DNA from: SZUA-229 sp041589175
GTDB lineage: Bacteria > Pseudomonadota > Gammaproteobacteria > SZUA-229
Assembly: GCA_041589175.1 (NCBI GenBank)
Contig: JBFHWF010000030.1
Span: 1-25,059 of the forward strand
Reading direction: 5' to 3'
Length of the DNA: 25,059 nucleotides
The position numbers and the translations under genes are program-made. A model generated the notes under the pieces. That model was not told the DNA's origin. It saw only the letters and a list, made by a program, of their open reading frames with translations, and made no database searches. Numbering within the stretch: the stretch's first letter is position 1; every line of letters starts with the position of its first letter. Positions 8,709-17,613 of this stretch are shown one piece after another.

Positions 8709-11700
8709 ATGAGTCTGCAAGCCGCTAACCCACACATCAATGCCACCGTCACCGCCTCTGCAGGCAGTGGCAAAACCTATATGCTAGTAACGCGAATACT
8801 GCGCCTGCTACTCAGCGGTGCCGAGCCCGGCAGCATCCTGGCACTCACCTTCACCCGCAAGGCAGCCGCAGAAATGCAACAACGACTGGCCGAGCGCCTC
8901 TACCAGCTGGCCACTGCAAATGATCAAAAATTGACCAGCCTGCTACAGGAACTGGAACTTGGTGATGAATATCGTGAGGCGGCCAGGGCATTATATGAAC
9001 ACCACCAGTACTGTGATTTTCCAGTCCGCACCCTGACCTTTCATTCTTTCTGTCAGGATCTGCTGGCTCGCTTCCCGCTGGAAGCCGATATCCCGCCAGG
9101 TTTTGAACTGCTGGAAAGCTCAGCCCTGTTGATGCAGCAGGCACGTGAAGCGCTTTATAACGAAGCGACCCTCGATATGCAGGGCAATCTGTCCTCTCAT
9201 CTGCAATCGCTCAACCTGGCCTGTGGTAGCCTGTTTTCACTTGATCAGGCACTGAACAGTTTTATTCATCACCGCAGTGACTGGTGGGCCTATACAGATG
9301 GCCAGCCCGAACCACTGACATTTGCCTGTCAGCAGCTGGCACAGCAACTGCAAATCGAGCCAGGGGCAGATCCGCTGGCAGATTTCTTTAATGATATTTT
9401 CATTCAGCAACTCAAAACGTTTACCCGACAACTGGAAAGCCTGGGCGGTAAAACGAATCTCAGGTTTGTCGAGCAGCTCCATCACTGGCTGGAAAACCGC
9501 AATACCGACCCGGCTGGTTTTCAGCAAATACGGGACTGCTTTCTTAAAAAAGATGGTGATCCCTATTCACAGGGCCGTAAGGACTCAAAAACATTACGCA
9601 ATAAACTCAAGGATGATGCGGATGATTTTCTTGAACTGAATGATTATATCGTTGCAAAAATTCATAACGTCAATGAACAGATACGCCGTCAGCAGTGCTA
9701 TGAACTCAATCGTTACTGGTACTCCTGCGGCCTTGCCTACCTGAACCACTACCAGACAATCAAGCGCCAGCAACGCTTACTGGATTTCACTGATCTGGAA
9801 TGGCAAAGCTATAAACTACTGCAAGACTCTGATAATGCCATGTGGGTGCAGTACAAACTCGACCAGCAAATCCAGCATCTGCTGATAGACGAGTTTCAGG
9901 ACACCAACCCAACACAGTGGCAGTTATTATTACCCCTGCTTGAAGAGATGGCATCGACTGAAAACGAAAAACCCCGGAGCGTATTTCTGGTGGGTGATGA
10001 AAAGCAGTCGATCTATAGTTTTCGTCGTGCCAAACCGGAATTGCAGCAACAGGCAACCGAGTGGCTACAAACAAACCTGCAGGCTGAATCATTCCCTTTA
10101 AATAAATCATGGCGTTCTTCACCCGCCATCATCGAAACCGTTAATGCGATTTTTAGCCAGCAGGAATTCACACAACGTCTACCCGGATTTTCAACTCACC
10201 AGACGCACCATCAATCACTACCCGGTCGAGTTGAAATTTTACCACTCTGGAAAGCCGAAGATTTACAGCTGGAAGAAACTGATGCAAATACCGATTATCG
10301 CAATCCGTTATTACAACCCCGTGATGAACCACGAATAACTCACCAGCTGGAAGCGGAGTATATAGCCCAGCACATCAAACAGCTGGTCGAAAACCGCACG
10401 CCAGTGATTGAAAATGATCATGCCCGCGCACTCAATTACAATGACATTTTTATTCTGGTACGCAAACGTCAGCATGTTGAAGAGTATGAGCAGGCACTAC
10501 GCCAGGAAAACATTCCTTACCTGGGTACTAATCGAAATACCTTTCTGGACTGCCTCGAAATTGAAGACATGCTGGCACTACTCGACACACTGTTAACCCC
10601 CTTCAACAATCTGGCACTGGCACAGGTTTTAAAATCCCCCATATTTGATGCCAGTGATGATGAGCTACAACAGATTGCGTTACTGGATAATGAAAAGCAC
10701 TGGTTCGAACGCATTCTACAGCTGGCAAAAGATGCACAGCAGGACAGCAGTATCGAGCGTGCTGCTCGCCTGTTATCAAGTTGGCGAGGACTTGCCGATA
10801 AAATTCCGGTACATGACCTGCTCGACAGAATATTCGATGAAGGTGACGTACTGGCACGCTACCAGAAATCAACTCCAGCTGCACTTCAGGGACGCGTACA
10901 GGCCAACCTGGTTCAGTTTCTGGAACTGGCACTGGACCTGGATAGTGGACGTTACCCTAGCCTGCTGCATTTTATTGACTACCTGCGCAGCCTGCATGCA
11001 ACATCAAGCGATGCGCCCGATGAGGCACCGGTAGAAACCCGCCAGCCACGTGTACGCATCATGACAATCCATGCCAGTAAAGGACTGGAAGCACCGGTGG
11101 TATATCTCGCTGATGCTATCACCGCACAGAAAAACCGTGATGCCCTGAGTTGTATGATTGACTGGCCGGTTAACAAAAAACAACCCTTGAGATTCCAGTT
11201 GATACCTCGCAGCCAGCAGCAGGATGAAATATCAAAGGCATTATGTTCTCAGCAGCAACAGGTGCGTGAACGTGAAGACGCCAACCTGTATTACGTAGCC
11301 ATCACCCGTGCGCGGCAGTACCTTTTTATTAGCGCCTGCCAGGGGCAACGCGGTCCATTCAATGACTGGTATACCCCGGCGAAAAAAGCACTACAGGCTT
11401 TAACTGATAATACAGAGAATGAGACACCATCGTTTACTCATGGTAATTGTCAATCATTAGTTGCAGAAGCAGACACGCCACAATCGACTGAAAACTGCGA
11501 AGTAGACGTTGCATTGCGCAAACCGCTGCCGGCCTGTTTTGCCAGTGACCGACTGATTGCACCAAGTAGAGCCGAATCCGCTGAGAATTACTTTAGCAAC
11601 ACGGATAATGATCAGGATGCACAACAGCGGGGAATAGCCATTCACCGCATGCTTGAGCTGTTATGTGAAGGTAAGACGCTTACAGAGATTAAACAGCAAT

Positions 11701-12104
11701 TACAGACAGAACTATCTATCGATACCCTTAACTATTCCGAATGGATTGCAATTGCACAAAGTAATTTCAAACATCCTGACTTACAGCATATTTTTAATCC
11801 CGCAAATGCCACCTGTTTTAACGAGTGCCCCGTTTATTTTAATCATCACTCTCAAGCTGCCTTTGGCATTATCGATCGCGTGATCGTTGATAATAACAGA
11901 GTCATACTAATAGACTATAAAACTCATCAACATGCACAGCCGGATACACTACAACAGCTGGCAGAGAATTATCATCCACAAATGACAATGTATAGCAGTG
12001 CATGTCAACAGCTATGGCCCGACAAAACAGTCGAAGCTTTTTTACTGTTTACCGAATGTGTATCATTATGGCCGATTGTAACAACGACCGAGTTTGAGAC
12101 ATGA
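8709..12104 (+). CDS. AddA/RecB-type UvrD helicase with C-terminal nuclease
   Basis: The 1131-residue product is a superfamily 1A helicase. Visible motifs in order are the Walker A TASAGSGKTYML (Lys22), Ia LALTFTRKAAAEM (44-56), Ib TLTFHSFCQDLL, II LLIDEFQDTNPTQW (about 393-403), III FLVGDEKQSIYSFRRAKP (about 425), IV NKSWRSS, V IMTIHASKGLEAPVVYLAD (about 782) and VI LYYVAITRARQYLF (about 860). The C-terminus has a RecB-like PD-(D/E)XK nuclease: GIAIHRMLELL, then GIIDRV, LIDYKT and a downstream QMTMY motif, so the metal ligands look intact. Such enzymes resect double-strand breaks for RecA with an AddB or RecC partner. No partner gene is in the window; the neighbour upstream is divergent parE. 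The ribosome-binding site is weak. The stop overlaps the cnoX start by 4 bases. The symbol addA is plausible but not assigned. Confidence 0.9.
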   Translation: MSLQAANPHINATVTASAGSGKTYMLVTRILRLLLSGAEPGSILALTFTRKAAAEMQQRLAERLYQLATANDQKLTSLLQELELGDEYREAARALYEHHQYCDFPVRTLTFHSFCQDLLARFPLEADIPPGFELLESSALLMQQAREALYNEATLDMQGNLSSHLQSLNLACGSLFSLDQALNSFIHHRSDWWAYTDGQPEPLTFACQQLAQQLQIEPGADPLADFFNDIFIQQLKTFTRQLESLGGKTNLRFVEQLHHWLENRNTDPAGFQQIRDCFLKKDGDPYSQGRKDSKTLRNKLKDDADDFLELNDYIVAKIHNVNEQIRRQQCYELNRYWYSCGLAYLNHYQTIKRQQRLLDFTDLEWQSYKLLQDSDNAMWVQYKLDQQIQHLLIDEFQDTNPTQWQLLLPLLEEMASTENEKPRSVFLVGDEKQSIYSFRRAKPELQQQATEWLQTNLQAESFPLNKSWRSSPAIIETVNAIFSQQEFTQRLPGFSTHQTHHQSLPGRVEILPLWKAEDLQLEETDANTDYRNPLLQPRDEPRITHQLEAEYIAQHIKQLVENRTPVIENDHARALNYNDIFILVRKRQHVEEYEQALRQENIPYLGTNRNTFLDCLEIEDMLALLDTLLTPFNNLALAQVLKSPIFDASDDELQQIALLDNEKHWFERILQLAKDAQQDSSIERAARLLSSWRGLADKIPVHDLLDRIFDEGDVLARYQKSTPAALQGRVQANLVQFLELALDLDSGRYPSLLHFIDYLRSLHATSSDAPDEAPVETRQPRVRIMTIHASKGLEAPVVYLADAITAQKNRDALSCMIDWPVNKKQPLRFQLIPRSQQQDEISKALCSQQQQVREREDANLYYVAITRARQYLFISACQGQRGPFNDWYTPAKKALQALTDNTENETPSFTHGNCQSLVAEADTPQSTENCEVDVALRKPLPACFASDRLIAPSRAESAENYFSNTDNDQDAQQRGIAIHRMLELLCEGKTLTEIKQQLQTELSIDTLNYSEWIAIAQSNFKHPDLQHIFNPANATCFNECPVYFNHHSQAAFGIIDRVIVDNNRVILIDYKTHQHAQPDTLQQLAENYHPQMTMYSSACQQLWPDKTVEAFLLFTECVSLWPIVTTTEFET

Positions 12105-12964
12105 GCGAACCTCGTTTTATATTTGATGCTGACGAACAGAATTTTCAGCAGGGTGTGATCGATAACTCACACCAGCTGCCGGTGCTTGTCGATTTCTGGG
12201 CCGAATGGTGTCAGCCATGCAAACAGCTTATTCCAATACTGGAAAAACTGGCTAAAGAGATGCAGGGACAGTTCTTACTCGCAAAAGTGAACAGCGAAAC
12301 ACAGCAGGCCTTAAGTCAGCAGTTTCAGGTGCGCAGCATCCCTACGGTTTTTATCTTCAAGAACGGTGAAATCGTCGACCAGTTCAACGGTCTTATACCC
12401 GAACAGCAGATCCGGGATTATATCCAGCGACATATCACCACCGAGGGCGATCGCATTCGTAACCAGGCGGTACAGCAGATACAGTCCGGTGACTTTGAAG
12501 GCGGACACAAACTGTTACTCGAAGCCGAACAGCTTGAGCCTGAAAACGCTAATATACAGATTGACCTGGCACACATCGAGGCAAACAACCAGGCCTACCA
12601 GGAAGCACAACAGCGGCTTGAAAAGCTGCGCGGGGATAACCGGCAGAGACCGGAAGTCATCAGCCTGCTAAGCAAAATAGAACTGGCTCTAGCAACAGAG
12701 GGTGCCGCTTCTGTTGAAGAATTACTGCTACAGGTTGAGACGACTCCCGATAACAGCACGGCACGATACCAGCTTGCGATGCAGTTAATTCAACAGGAAA
12801 ATTTTGAACCTGCCCTGCAACACCTGCTGACCCTGATGCAACGGGATCGGGATTTTCAGGATGGGGTTGCGCAGAAACGCATGCTGGACATTTTCAGTTT
12901 GCTGGGTGATGAACACCCACTAGTGGGAAGCTATCGACGCAAGATGTTCAGCGCCCTGTACTAA
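12101..12964 (+). CDS. cnoX: CnoX (YbbN) family chaperedoxin: thioredoxin fold plus TPR
   Basis: The 287-residue product matches the length and layout of E. coli CnoX (284). Residues 1-110 form a thioredoxin domain with the active site WAEWCQPCKQL (Cys37 and Cys40) and the cis-proline Pro81 in SIPTVF. The rest is helical with TPR-like repeats, ending in DEHPLVGSYRRKMFSALY, a typical YbbN tail. In E. coli, CnoX is a holdase that protects proteins under hypochlorous stress and hands them to GroEL, and its active site is SxxC. Here both cysteines are present, so dithiol redox activity is possible. There is no signal peptide, so it is cytoplasmic. The ATG overlaps the helicase stop (ATGA), implying translational coupling. 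It converges on dsbC with 25 bases between. Confidence 0.93.
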   Translation: MSEPRFIFDADEQNFQQGVIDNSHQLPVLVDFWAEWCQPCKQLIPILEKLAKEMQGQFLLAKVNSETQQALSQQFQVRSIPTVFIFKNGEIVDQFNGLIPEQQIRDYIQRHITTEGDRIRNQAVQQIQSGDFEGGHKLLLEAEQLEPENANIQIDLAHIEANNQAYQEAQQRLEKLRGDNRQRPEVISLLSKIELALATEGAASVEELLLQVETTPDNSTARYQLAMQLIQQENFEPALQHLLTLMQRDRDFQDGVAQKRMLDIFSLLGDEHPLVGSYRRKMFSALY

Positions 12965-12989
12965 CACGCACAGGACGCCAGATACGGAC

Positions 12990-13706
12990 TTACTGCATGG
13001 CATCCAGCTGTTGAATCAGCTTGGATGATGGCACATAGCCCGGCATCAGCTGACCATTGTCCAGCATGATGGCGGGAGTACCGCGAATACCCAGCTGTGA
13101 AGCCAGCTGCTGATGCTGTTGCACCGGATTGTCACAGGTTTTTGACTCCACATCTTCACCGGCTTTTGCCTTATCCATTGCCAGATTCGGGTCTTTAGCA
13201 CACCAGACAGAAACGGATGTTTCAACACTGCGAGCCCCTTTAAATGGAACAAAGATGTAGCGCACCTTTACGCCATTCTTTCTGTAATCATCCATTTCCT
13301 GATGTAAACGCTGGCAATAAGGGCAGTAAATATCGGTAAAAACCGTAATGGTATGGCGCACGTCACCGTCGGGCTTATACACCAGCATATTTTGTTCACC
13401 CAGCTGATCCAGCGCCTGCAGTCGAATCTTGCCACGGCTGGCTTCGGTAATATTTACCCGGTTCTGCATGTCATACAGATCTCCATCCAGGATATAGCGA
13501 GCCGTTTTATCCATATACATTATATTGGCGCCAGAAAGAACTTCGTAAACACCTGGCAGGGGCGTCTCCCGAATTTCCGCACCTGCAGCCTGTGGCAGGC
13601 GCTTCTCAAGGGCTGATTTCAGCGATTTAATATCGGCATCACTGGCATTTGCAAGGCCAGACAGGAATAAAGTTAACAACAGAGCCAGTGGGCTAAACAG
13701 TTTCAT
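12990..13706 (-). CDS. dsbC: Thiol:disulfide interchange protein DsbC
   Basis: The 238-residue product has a signal peptide (residues 1 to about 21, ending LANAS), an N-terminal dimerisation domain with VYEVLSGANIMYMDKTARYILDG split across residues 53-75, and a thioredoxin-fold domain. The active site is TDIYCPYCQRLH with Cys128 and Cys131. A second pair, Cys169 (VWCAKD) and Cys191 (KTCDN), corresponds to the structural disulfide of E. coli DsbC, and the cis-proline is Pro211 in RGTPAIM. It works in the periplasm as a disulfide isomerase kept reduced by DsbD. E. coli uses CGYC; here it is CPYC. It lies 109 bases downstream of xerD, the same order as xerD-dsbC in E. coli. No recJ follows. Confidence 0.95.
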   Translation of the reverse strand: MKLFSPLALLLTLFLSGLANASDADIKSLKSALEKRLPQAAGAEIRETPLPGVYEVLSGANIMYMDKTARYILDGDLYDMQNRVNITEASRGKIRLQALDQLGEQNMLVYKPDGDVRHTITVFTDIYCPYCQRLHQEMDDYRKNGVKVRYIFVPFKGARSVETSVSVWCAKDPNLAMDKAKAGEDVESKTCDNPVQQHQQLASQLGIRGTPAIMLDNGQLMPGYVPSSKLIQQLDAMQ

Positions 13707-13815
13707 AATAGTTTCCAGAAAGTCATGTAGCTAAGGTCTAATTCTTATAGACCGCCAGCATTATAAATAATTCCGGAGAGTTTGGGTGACTAAATAAGGG
13801 ATCGCGGCGAATGAC

Positions 13816-14736
13816 TTAAGCCCGTGGGTGATGTTGCTGGTATAAATCCTTCAGTCTCTGGTTAGCCACATGGGTATAAATTTGCGTGGTAGAGATATCA
13901 CTATGCCCCAGCAGAACCTGTACCACGCGCAGATCCGCCCCATGGTTAAGTAAATGTGTCGCAAAAGCATGGCGCAAGGTATGGGGAGAAAGGGTGTCAG
14001 CATCGATACCCACCTGCCGGGCATAGCGTTTGAGCAGGTACCAGAAAGCCTGTCGGGTCATGCCTTTACCCCTGCGCGTCACAAACAGGGCGTCACAGGG
14101 TAAATGCCCCTGCATTAGCTCTCCCCTTGCCTGGGCCAGGTATCGTTGTACCGCCTCTATGGCATTTTCACCCAGTGGTACCAGCCGTTCCTTACCGCCC
14201 TTTCCGAGTACACGCACCACACCTGGATCCAGTGAGACCTGCGAAAATGCCAGTCCCACCAGCTCACTCACCCTGAGCCCGGTAGCATACAGGGTTTCCA
14301 GCATGGCCCGATCTCGTAATCCGAGTGCTTCCATGAGGTCTGGCGCCTGTAGCAGATCGGTCACCTGCTGTTCACTCAGGGTTTTTGGCAGTGGTTGTTC
14401 AGGCCGCGGAGCTTCTATCAGGGCAACCGGATCCTGCTTGACCTTATGCTCCCGACGCAGCCAGCCATAAAAACGTCTCATTGATGAAAGCAACCGTGCT
14501 GCACTACGGTTACGGCTACCCTGAGAAAATCGGTAAGACAGGTAATCCTGTAACTGAGACTGGTCAGCCGCCAGCAGTTTGCCTCCCGCAGCGTGTAGCC
14601 ACTGGGCCAGCCCGGCAAGATCATTTCGATAGGCAGCCAGGGTGTTCGGACTCAGGCCATGCTCCATCCACAGGGCATCCAGAAATGACTCGATAAGCAC
14701 CTGTTCACTTGCAGGTAACTGGTCAAGCCTGGCCAT
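13816..14736 (-). CDS. xerD: Tyrosine recombinase XerD
   Basis: The 306-residue product is a phage-integrase family recombinase that, with XerC and FtsK, resolves chromosome dimers at dif. The N-terminal SAM-like domain spans about residues 10-95. The catalytic residues are all present (numbered from a GTG one codon upstream): Arg156 in ATGLRVSELVGL, Lys180 in LGKGGKERLVP, His253 and Arg256 in HTLRHAFATHLL, His279 in LLGHSDISTTQIYTHV and the nucleophile Tyr288. XerD rather than XerC is indicated by the ISTTQIYTHVA block and the QQHHPRA end, nearly the same as E. coli XerD. The ATG at 14736 is used; GTG at 14739 is the alternative, and neither has a strong ribosome-binding site. dsbC follows on the same strand. 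Confidence 0.97.
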   Translation of the reverse strand: MARLDQLPASEQVLIESFLDALWMEHGLSPNTLAAYRNDLAGLAQWLHAAGGKLLAADQSQLQDYLSYRFSQGSRNRSAARLLSSMRRFYGWLRREHKVKQDPVALIEAPRPEQPLPKTLSEQQVTDLLQAPDLMEALGLRDRAMLETLYATGLRVSELVGLAFSQVSLDPGVVRVLGKGGKERLVPLGENAIEAVQRYLAQARGELMQGHLPCDALFVTRRGKGMTRQAFWYLLKRYARQVGIDADTLSPHTLRHAFATHLLNHGADLRVVQVLLGHSDISTTQIYTHVANQRLKDLYQQHHPRA

Positions 14737-14809
14737 CACAGGATCTGTACTTAATACTCATAGCCCAGCAGACTACCATAATTCACCAGAGAAGCCTGTA
14801 TGACTGTGA

Positions 14810-14815
14810 TAAAAT
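14810..14815 (+). promoter_or_regulatory. Possible extended -10 promoter for mobA-mobB-moeA
   Basis: TAAAAT (5 of 6 to consensus) is preceded by TG and one base, an extended -10 element, about 75 bases ahead of the mobA start. No clear -35 box is visible at the right distance. The element is the best candidate in the 150-base gap between divergent xerD and mobA. Confidence 0.35.
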
Positions 14816-14833
14816 GCGCGCCATTGAACCCTA

Positions 14834-14857
14834 CTGCTATCGGGACAACCGTAGCAG
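14834..14857 (+). promoter_or_regulatory. Leader hairpin upstream of mobA
   Basis: CTGCTATCGG at 14834-14843 and CCGTAGCAG at 14849-14857 can pair into a 9-bp stem with one bulged T and a GACAA loop. It lies in the predicted 5' leader, about 32 bases ahead of the mobA ATG. It has no T-run and does not resemble the Moco riboswitch as I know it from E. coli moaA. Its role is unknown. Confidence 0.4.
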
Positions 14858-14889
14858 CATGACCTGATTAGCCCGACGTGATAACCCTG

Positions 14890-15471
14890 ATGTCAAAAAT
14901 GCTAGCGCAAACGACTTACCTCATTCTTGCCGGTGGCCGCGGCCAACGCATGCAGGGTACGGATAAAGGTCTTATGCTATGGCGTGGGCAACCAATGATC
15001 GAACATATTATCGCCGCACTCGGTATTACAGGTGATCAGCTCATTATCAGTGCTAACCGTCATCTGCAGGCATATCAACGTTATAGTGAACGGGTGGTTA
15101 CAGACACACTGGATAATTACCAGGGACCACTCGTGGGTATACTCAGTGCCATGCAGATTTGCCAGACAAGCAACATCATCTGCGTGCCCTGCGACTCTCC
15201 GAGGCCTCCGGCAAAATTACTGGAAACCCTGTGGCAATGTCGCGAGCAGGCTGGCTGTAACGCTGCTGTTTGTCACGATGGCGAACGAATACAACCGCTG
15301 TTTAATCTGCTGAGCATTGAGTGCAAGGTGCAGCTGGAACAATATCTGGCCAGTGGACAACGCAAGGTCGAAAGCTTTATGTTATCCCTTGAGCCAGCGA
15401 TCTGTGATTTTTCCCGTCAACAGCCCGCTTTTCGAAACTTTAACCGCCCCGAAGATATGCACGATGACTGA
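14890..15471 (+). CDS. mobA: Molybdenum cofactor guanylyltransferase MobA
   Basis: The 193-residue product joins GMP from GTP to molybdopterin to build the bis-MGD cofactor in the cytoplasm. The nucleotide-binding signature is YLILAGGRGQRMQGTDKGL near the N-terminus. Further family blocks are GPLVGILSAM, CVPCDSPRPP (with the metal-binding Asp), QPLFNLLS and the C-terminal FRNFNRPEDM. I chose the ATG at 14890; a GTG at 14878 would add four residues with no better ribosome-binding site, and both sites are weak. The stop overlaps the mobB start by 8 bases, so the two genes are probably coupled. The length is normal for MobA. Confidence 0.93.
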   Translation: MSKMLAQTTYLILAGGRGQRMQGTDKGLMLWRGQPMIEHIIAALGITGDQLIISANRHLQAYQRYSERVVTDTLDNYQGPLVGILSAMQICQTSNIICVPCDSPRPPAKLLETLWQCREQAGCNAAVCHDGERIQPLFNLLSIECKVQLEQYLASGQRKVESFMLSLEPAICDFSRQQPAFRNFNRPEDMHDD

Positions 15472-16018
15472 ACGCATTGAATACTCCAAACCCCTGCTGG
15501 GATTTGCCGCTTACAGCGGTACGGGTAAAACTACCCTGCTACGTAAACTGATACCGGAACTGAAACAGCGTGGGCTGCGTGTCGCCGTGATTAAGCATGC
15601 ACACCACCAGTTCGACGTCGACCAGCCCGGCAAAGACAGCTATGAATTGCGAAAAGCAGGCGCAGCACCCATGATGATCAGCTCGAGTCGACGCACCGTG
15701 ATTATGATCGACCATGAACAGGAGCAGGAGCCTGATCTGCAGCAACTGCTTGCGCAAATGCCCGCAGAAAACGTCGACATGGTGCTGGTTGAAGGCTTCA
15801 AACAATGGCCGTTCGCTAAAATAGAATTACACCGGGATGAAACCGGCAAACCGCTGATATTCCCCGAAGATAGCAATATTATTGCCATTGCCCACGACAA
15901 CAGCACAAAGTCGGCAATTGCACAGAGCACCTTACCCAAACTCAATATTAACAACGTAGCGGCTATCGCAGATTTCGTTGTTGACTATTATCAACAGGCT
16001 AACACGGCAGACAACTGA
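15464..16018 (+). CDS. mobB: Molybdopterin-guanine dinucleotide biosynthesis adaptor MobB
   Basis: The 184-residue product starts at the ATG at 15464, inside the end of mobA; the open frame extends further upstream, but those codons overlap mobA and lack family features. It is a P-loop GTPase with LGFAAYSGTGKTTLLRKL (Lys22, Thr23), followed by the MobB block VIKHAHHQFDVDQPGKDSYELRKAGA and later VDMVLVEGFKQWPFAKIELHR. MobB binds GTP and MobA and aids bis-MGD formation without being strictly essential. The stop lies two bases before the moeA ATG, so all three genes form one compact unit. Confidence 0.93.
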   Translation: MTERIEYSKPLLGFAAYSGTGKTTLLRKLIPELKQRGLRVAVIKHAHHQFDVDQPGKDSYELRKAGAAPMMISSSRRTVIMIDHEQEQEPDLQQLLAQMPAENVDMVLVEGFKQWPFAKIELHRDETGKPLIFPEDSNIIAIAHDNSTKSAIAQSTLPKLNINNVAAIADFVVDYYQQANTADN

Positions 16019-16020
16019 TT

Positions 16021-17280
16021 ATGGTAACCAAGCAAGCATCCTGCAATGACGAATTTGATCCGAACTCTTTAAGCTTTGAACAGGCGCTGCAGCGCATTCA
16101 GCAGAGTATCAAGGCCATTAATGGAAAGAAAAATGTCACTATCCGCGAAGCGGCAGGCCATGTACTGGCCGAAGACGTGACATCACCCATGGATGTGCCA
16201 CCGTTTGTGAACTCGGCCATGGATGGCTATGCGATTAACGCACAGGACTTGCCATCTGATGGTGCAACACAGAGTCTTAAGGTCATTGGCAAATCGTTTG
16301 CAGGACGCCCTTATGACGGCACACTTAAGAGCGGTGAAGCCGTCCGCATTATGACAGGTGCTGTGGTACCACAGGGTGCGGACACCGTTATTATGCAGGA
16401 ACATGCAGAAGTCGATGCTGAAAACATTCGTATTGGCGATGGCCATAAAGCCGGACAGAATGTTCGTAAACCCGGTGATGATTTCTTTACCGGCGATGTC
16501 ATTATTCGTGCCGGTGAACGCCTGTCGCCTGCAAAGCTCGGTTTACTCGCCTCAGTAGGCGTTACCGAGTTCAAGGTAATCCGCAAACCCGTTGTTGCCT
16601 TCTTTTCCACTGGCGACGAACTCAAGGGTGTCGGCCAGACGTTAAAACCTGGCGATATTTACGATAGCAATCGCTATATCCTGTTCGGCATGCTACAGAA
16701 AATGGGCGTACAGTGCATCGACATGGGTGTTGTTCCTGACATCAAGGAAGAAATCGAAAGTACACTGATCGAAGCGGCACGGGTTGCCGATATGGTGATT
16801 ACATCTGGTGGTGCTTCTGTCGGTGAAGCGGACTTTATCAAGATCATCCTCGATGAAATTGGCGAAGTCGGTTTCTGGAAAATTGCCATGAAGCCTGGCA
16901 AACCACTGGCCTTTGGACAGATTGGCGATACGGTTTTCTTTGGCCTGCCAGGCAACCCGGTTTCTGCCATGGCAACTTTTTACCAGTTTGTACAACCCAG
17001 TTTAAAGCTGATGGAGGGAGAATCGATTGATCAACCTGTCCTGTTACGTGCACGATGTGTTTCACAGCTGAAAAAGCGCCCGGGTAGAAAAGATTTTCAA
17101 CGGGGTATTCTCAGCAGCACGCCCGAAGGTGAACTGGTGGTTGATACCACGGGCATGCAGGGCTCACACATGCTCAGCTCCATGTCTGTTGCGAACTGTT
17201 TCATCGTATTACCTGCCGATGCGGGCAATATCGAGCCGGGTACTCTGGTTGAGGTTCAGCCTTTCAATGAATTAATCTAA
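16021..17280 (+). CDS. moeA: Molybdopterin molybdenumtransferase MoeA
   Basis: The 419-residue product inserts molybdate into adenylylated molybdopterin, the step before MobA acts. Family blocks in order are PPFVNSAMDGYAI (about 60-72), GAVVPQGADTVIMQE, FFSTGDEL, GDIYDSNRYILFG, ITSGGASVGEADF, MKPGKPLAFGQIG and FFGLPGNPVSAMATF, with a C-terminal domain IV ending in VEVQPFNELI. The length is close to E. coli MoeA (411). The first 20 residues are a non-conserved extension. It is the last gene of the mobA-mobB-moeA cluster. The first clear intrinsic terminator lies about 330 bases downstream. Confidence 0.96.
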   Translation: MVTKQASCNDEFDPNSLSFEQALQRIQQSIKAINGKKNVTIREAAGHVLAEDVTSPMDVPPFVNSAMDGYAINAQDLPSDGATQSLKVIGKSFAGRPYDGTLKSGEAVRIMTGAVVPQGADTVIMQEHAEVDAENIRIGDGHKAGQNVRKPGDDFFTGDVIIRAGERLSPAKLGLLASVGVTEFKVIRKPVVAFFSTGDELKGVGQTLKPGDIYDSNRYILFGMLQKMGVQCIDMGVVPDIKEEIESTLIEAARVADMVITSGGASVGEADFIKIILDEIGEVGFWKIAMKPGKPLAFGQIGDTVFFGLPGNPVSAMATFYQFVQPSLKLMEGESIDQPVLLRARCVSQLKKRPGRKDFQRGILSSTPEGELVVDTTGMQGSHMLSSMSVANCFIVLPADAGNIEPGTLVEVQPFNELI

Positions 17281-17613
17281 CGACTGGACGCCATGGAGGG
17301 CGATCTGTTCGCAATCGCGACATTACCGTAACAACTTTCACATACATTTCTGTTTGTATCTTAAAAAGGGCATTAACGACGTAAAACATGATGTTTTTAC
17401 GTAACATTTGTCACTCAGCAAGAGAAAATCGCAAAAATTGAATCTCTCAACACCACATTCACCCATGTTTTAACCGGTTGTGCGATAAAACCTGAACGAA
17501 ATAACAGTAAAAGTGGGTTAACAATACCGAATTTAATTATTTTGTATCTATTCGGGTATCAATTAAGATCAAAATCTCATTAAAAGCACGACAGAATATA
17601 ATTGTCACCCATA
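17281..17613. other. Gene-free stretch downstream of moeA with two hairpins
   Basis: I see no convincing gene in these 333 bases. They are AT-rich and contain two imperfect stems: ACGTAAAACAT at 17379-17389 with ATGTTTTTACGT at 17391-17402, and ATACCGAAT at 17524-17532 with ATTCGGGTAT at 17550-17559. Neither has a terminator T-tail. The stretch is probably the 3' untranslated region of moeA, ending in the terminator at 17614. A small RNA is possible but unsupported by a clear promoter. Confidence 0.4.

Noticed and set aside
13816..14736. A phage or integron integrase, as a sign of a mobile element
   Set aside because: The C-terminal block and neighbouring dsbC identify it as housekeeping XerD; no att sites or phage genes are nearby.
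15317..15463. An upstream extension of mobB
   Set aside because: It overlaps mobA in another frame and adds residues absent from the MobB family; the ATG at 15464 gives the normal N-terminus.
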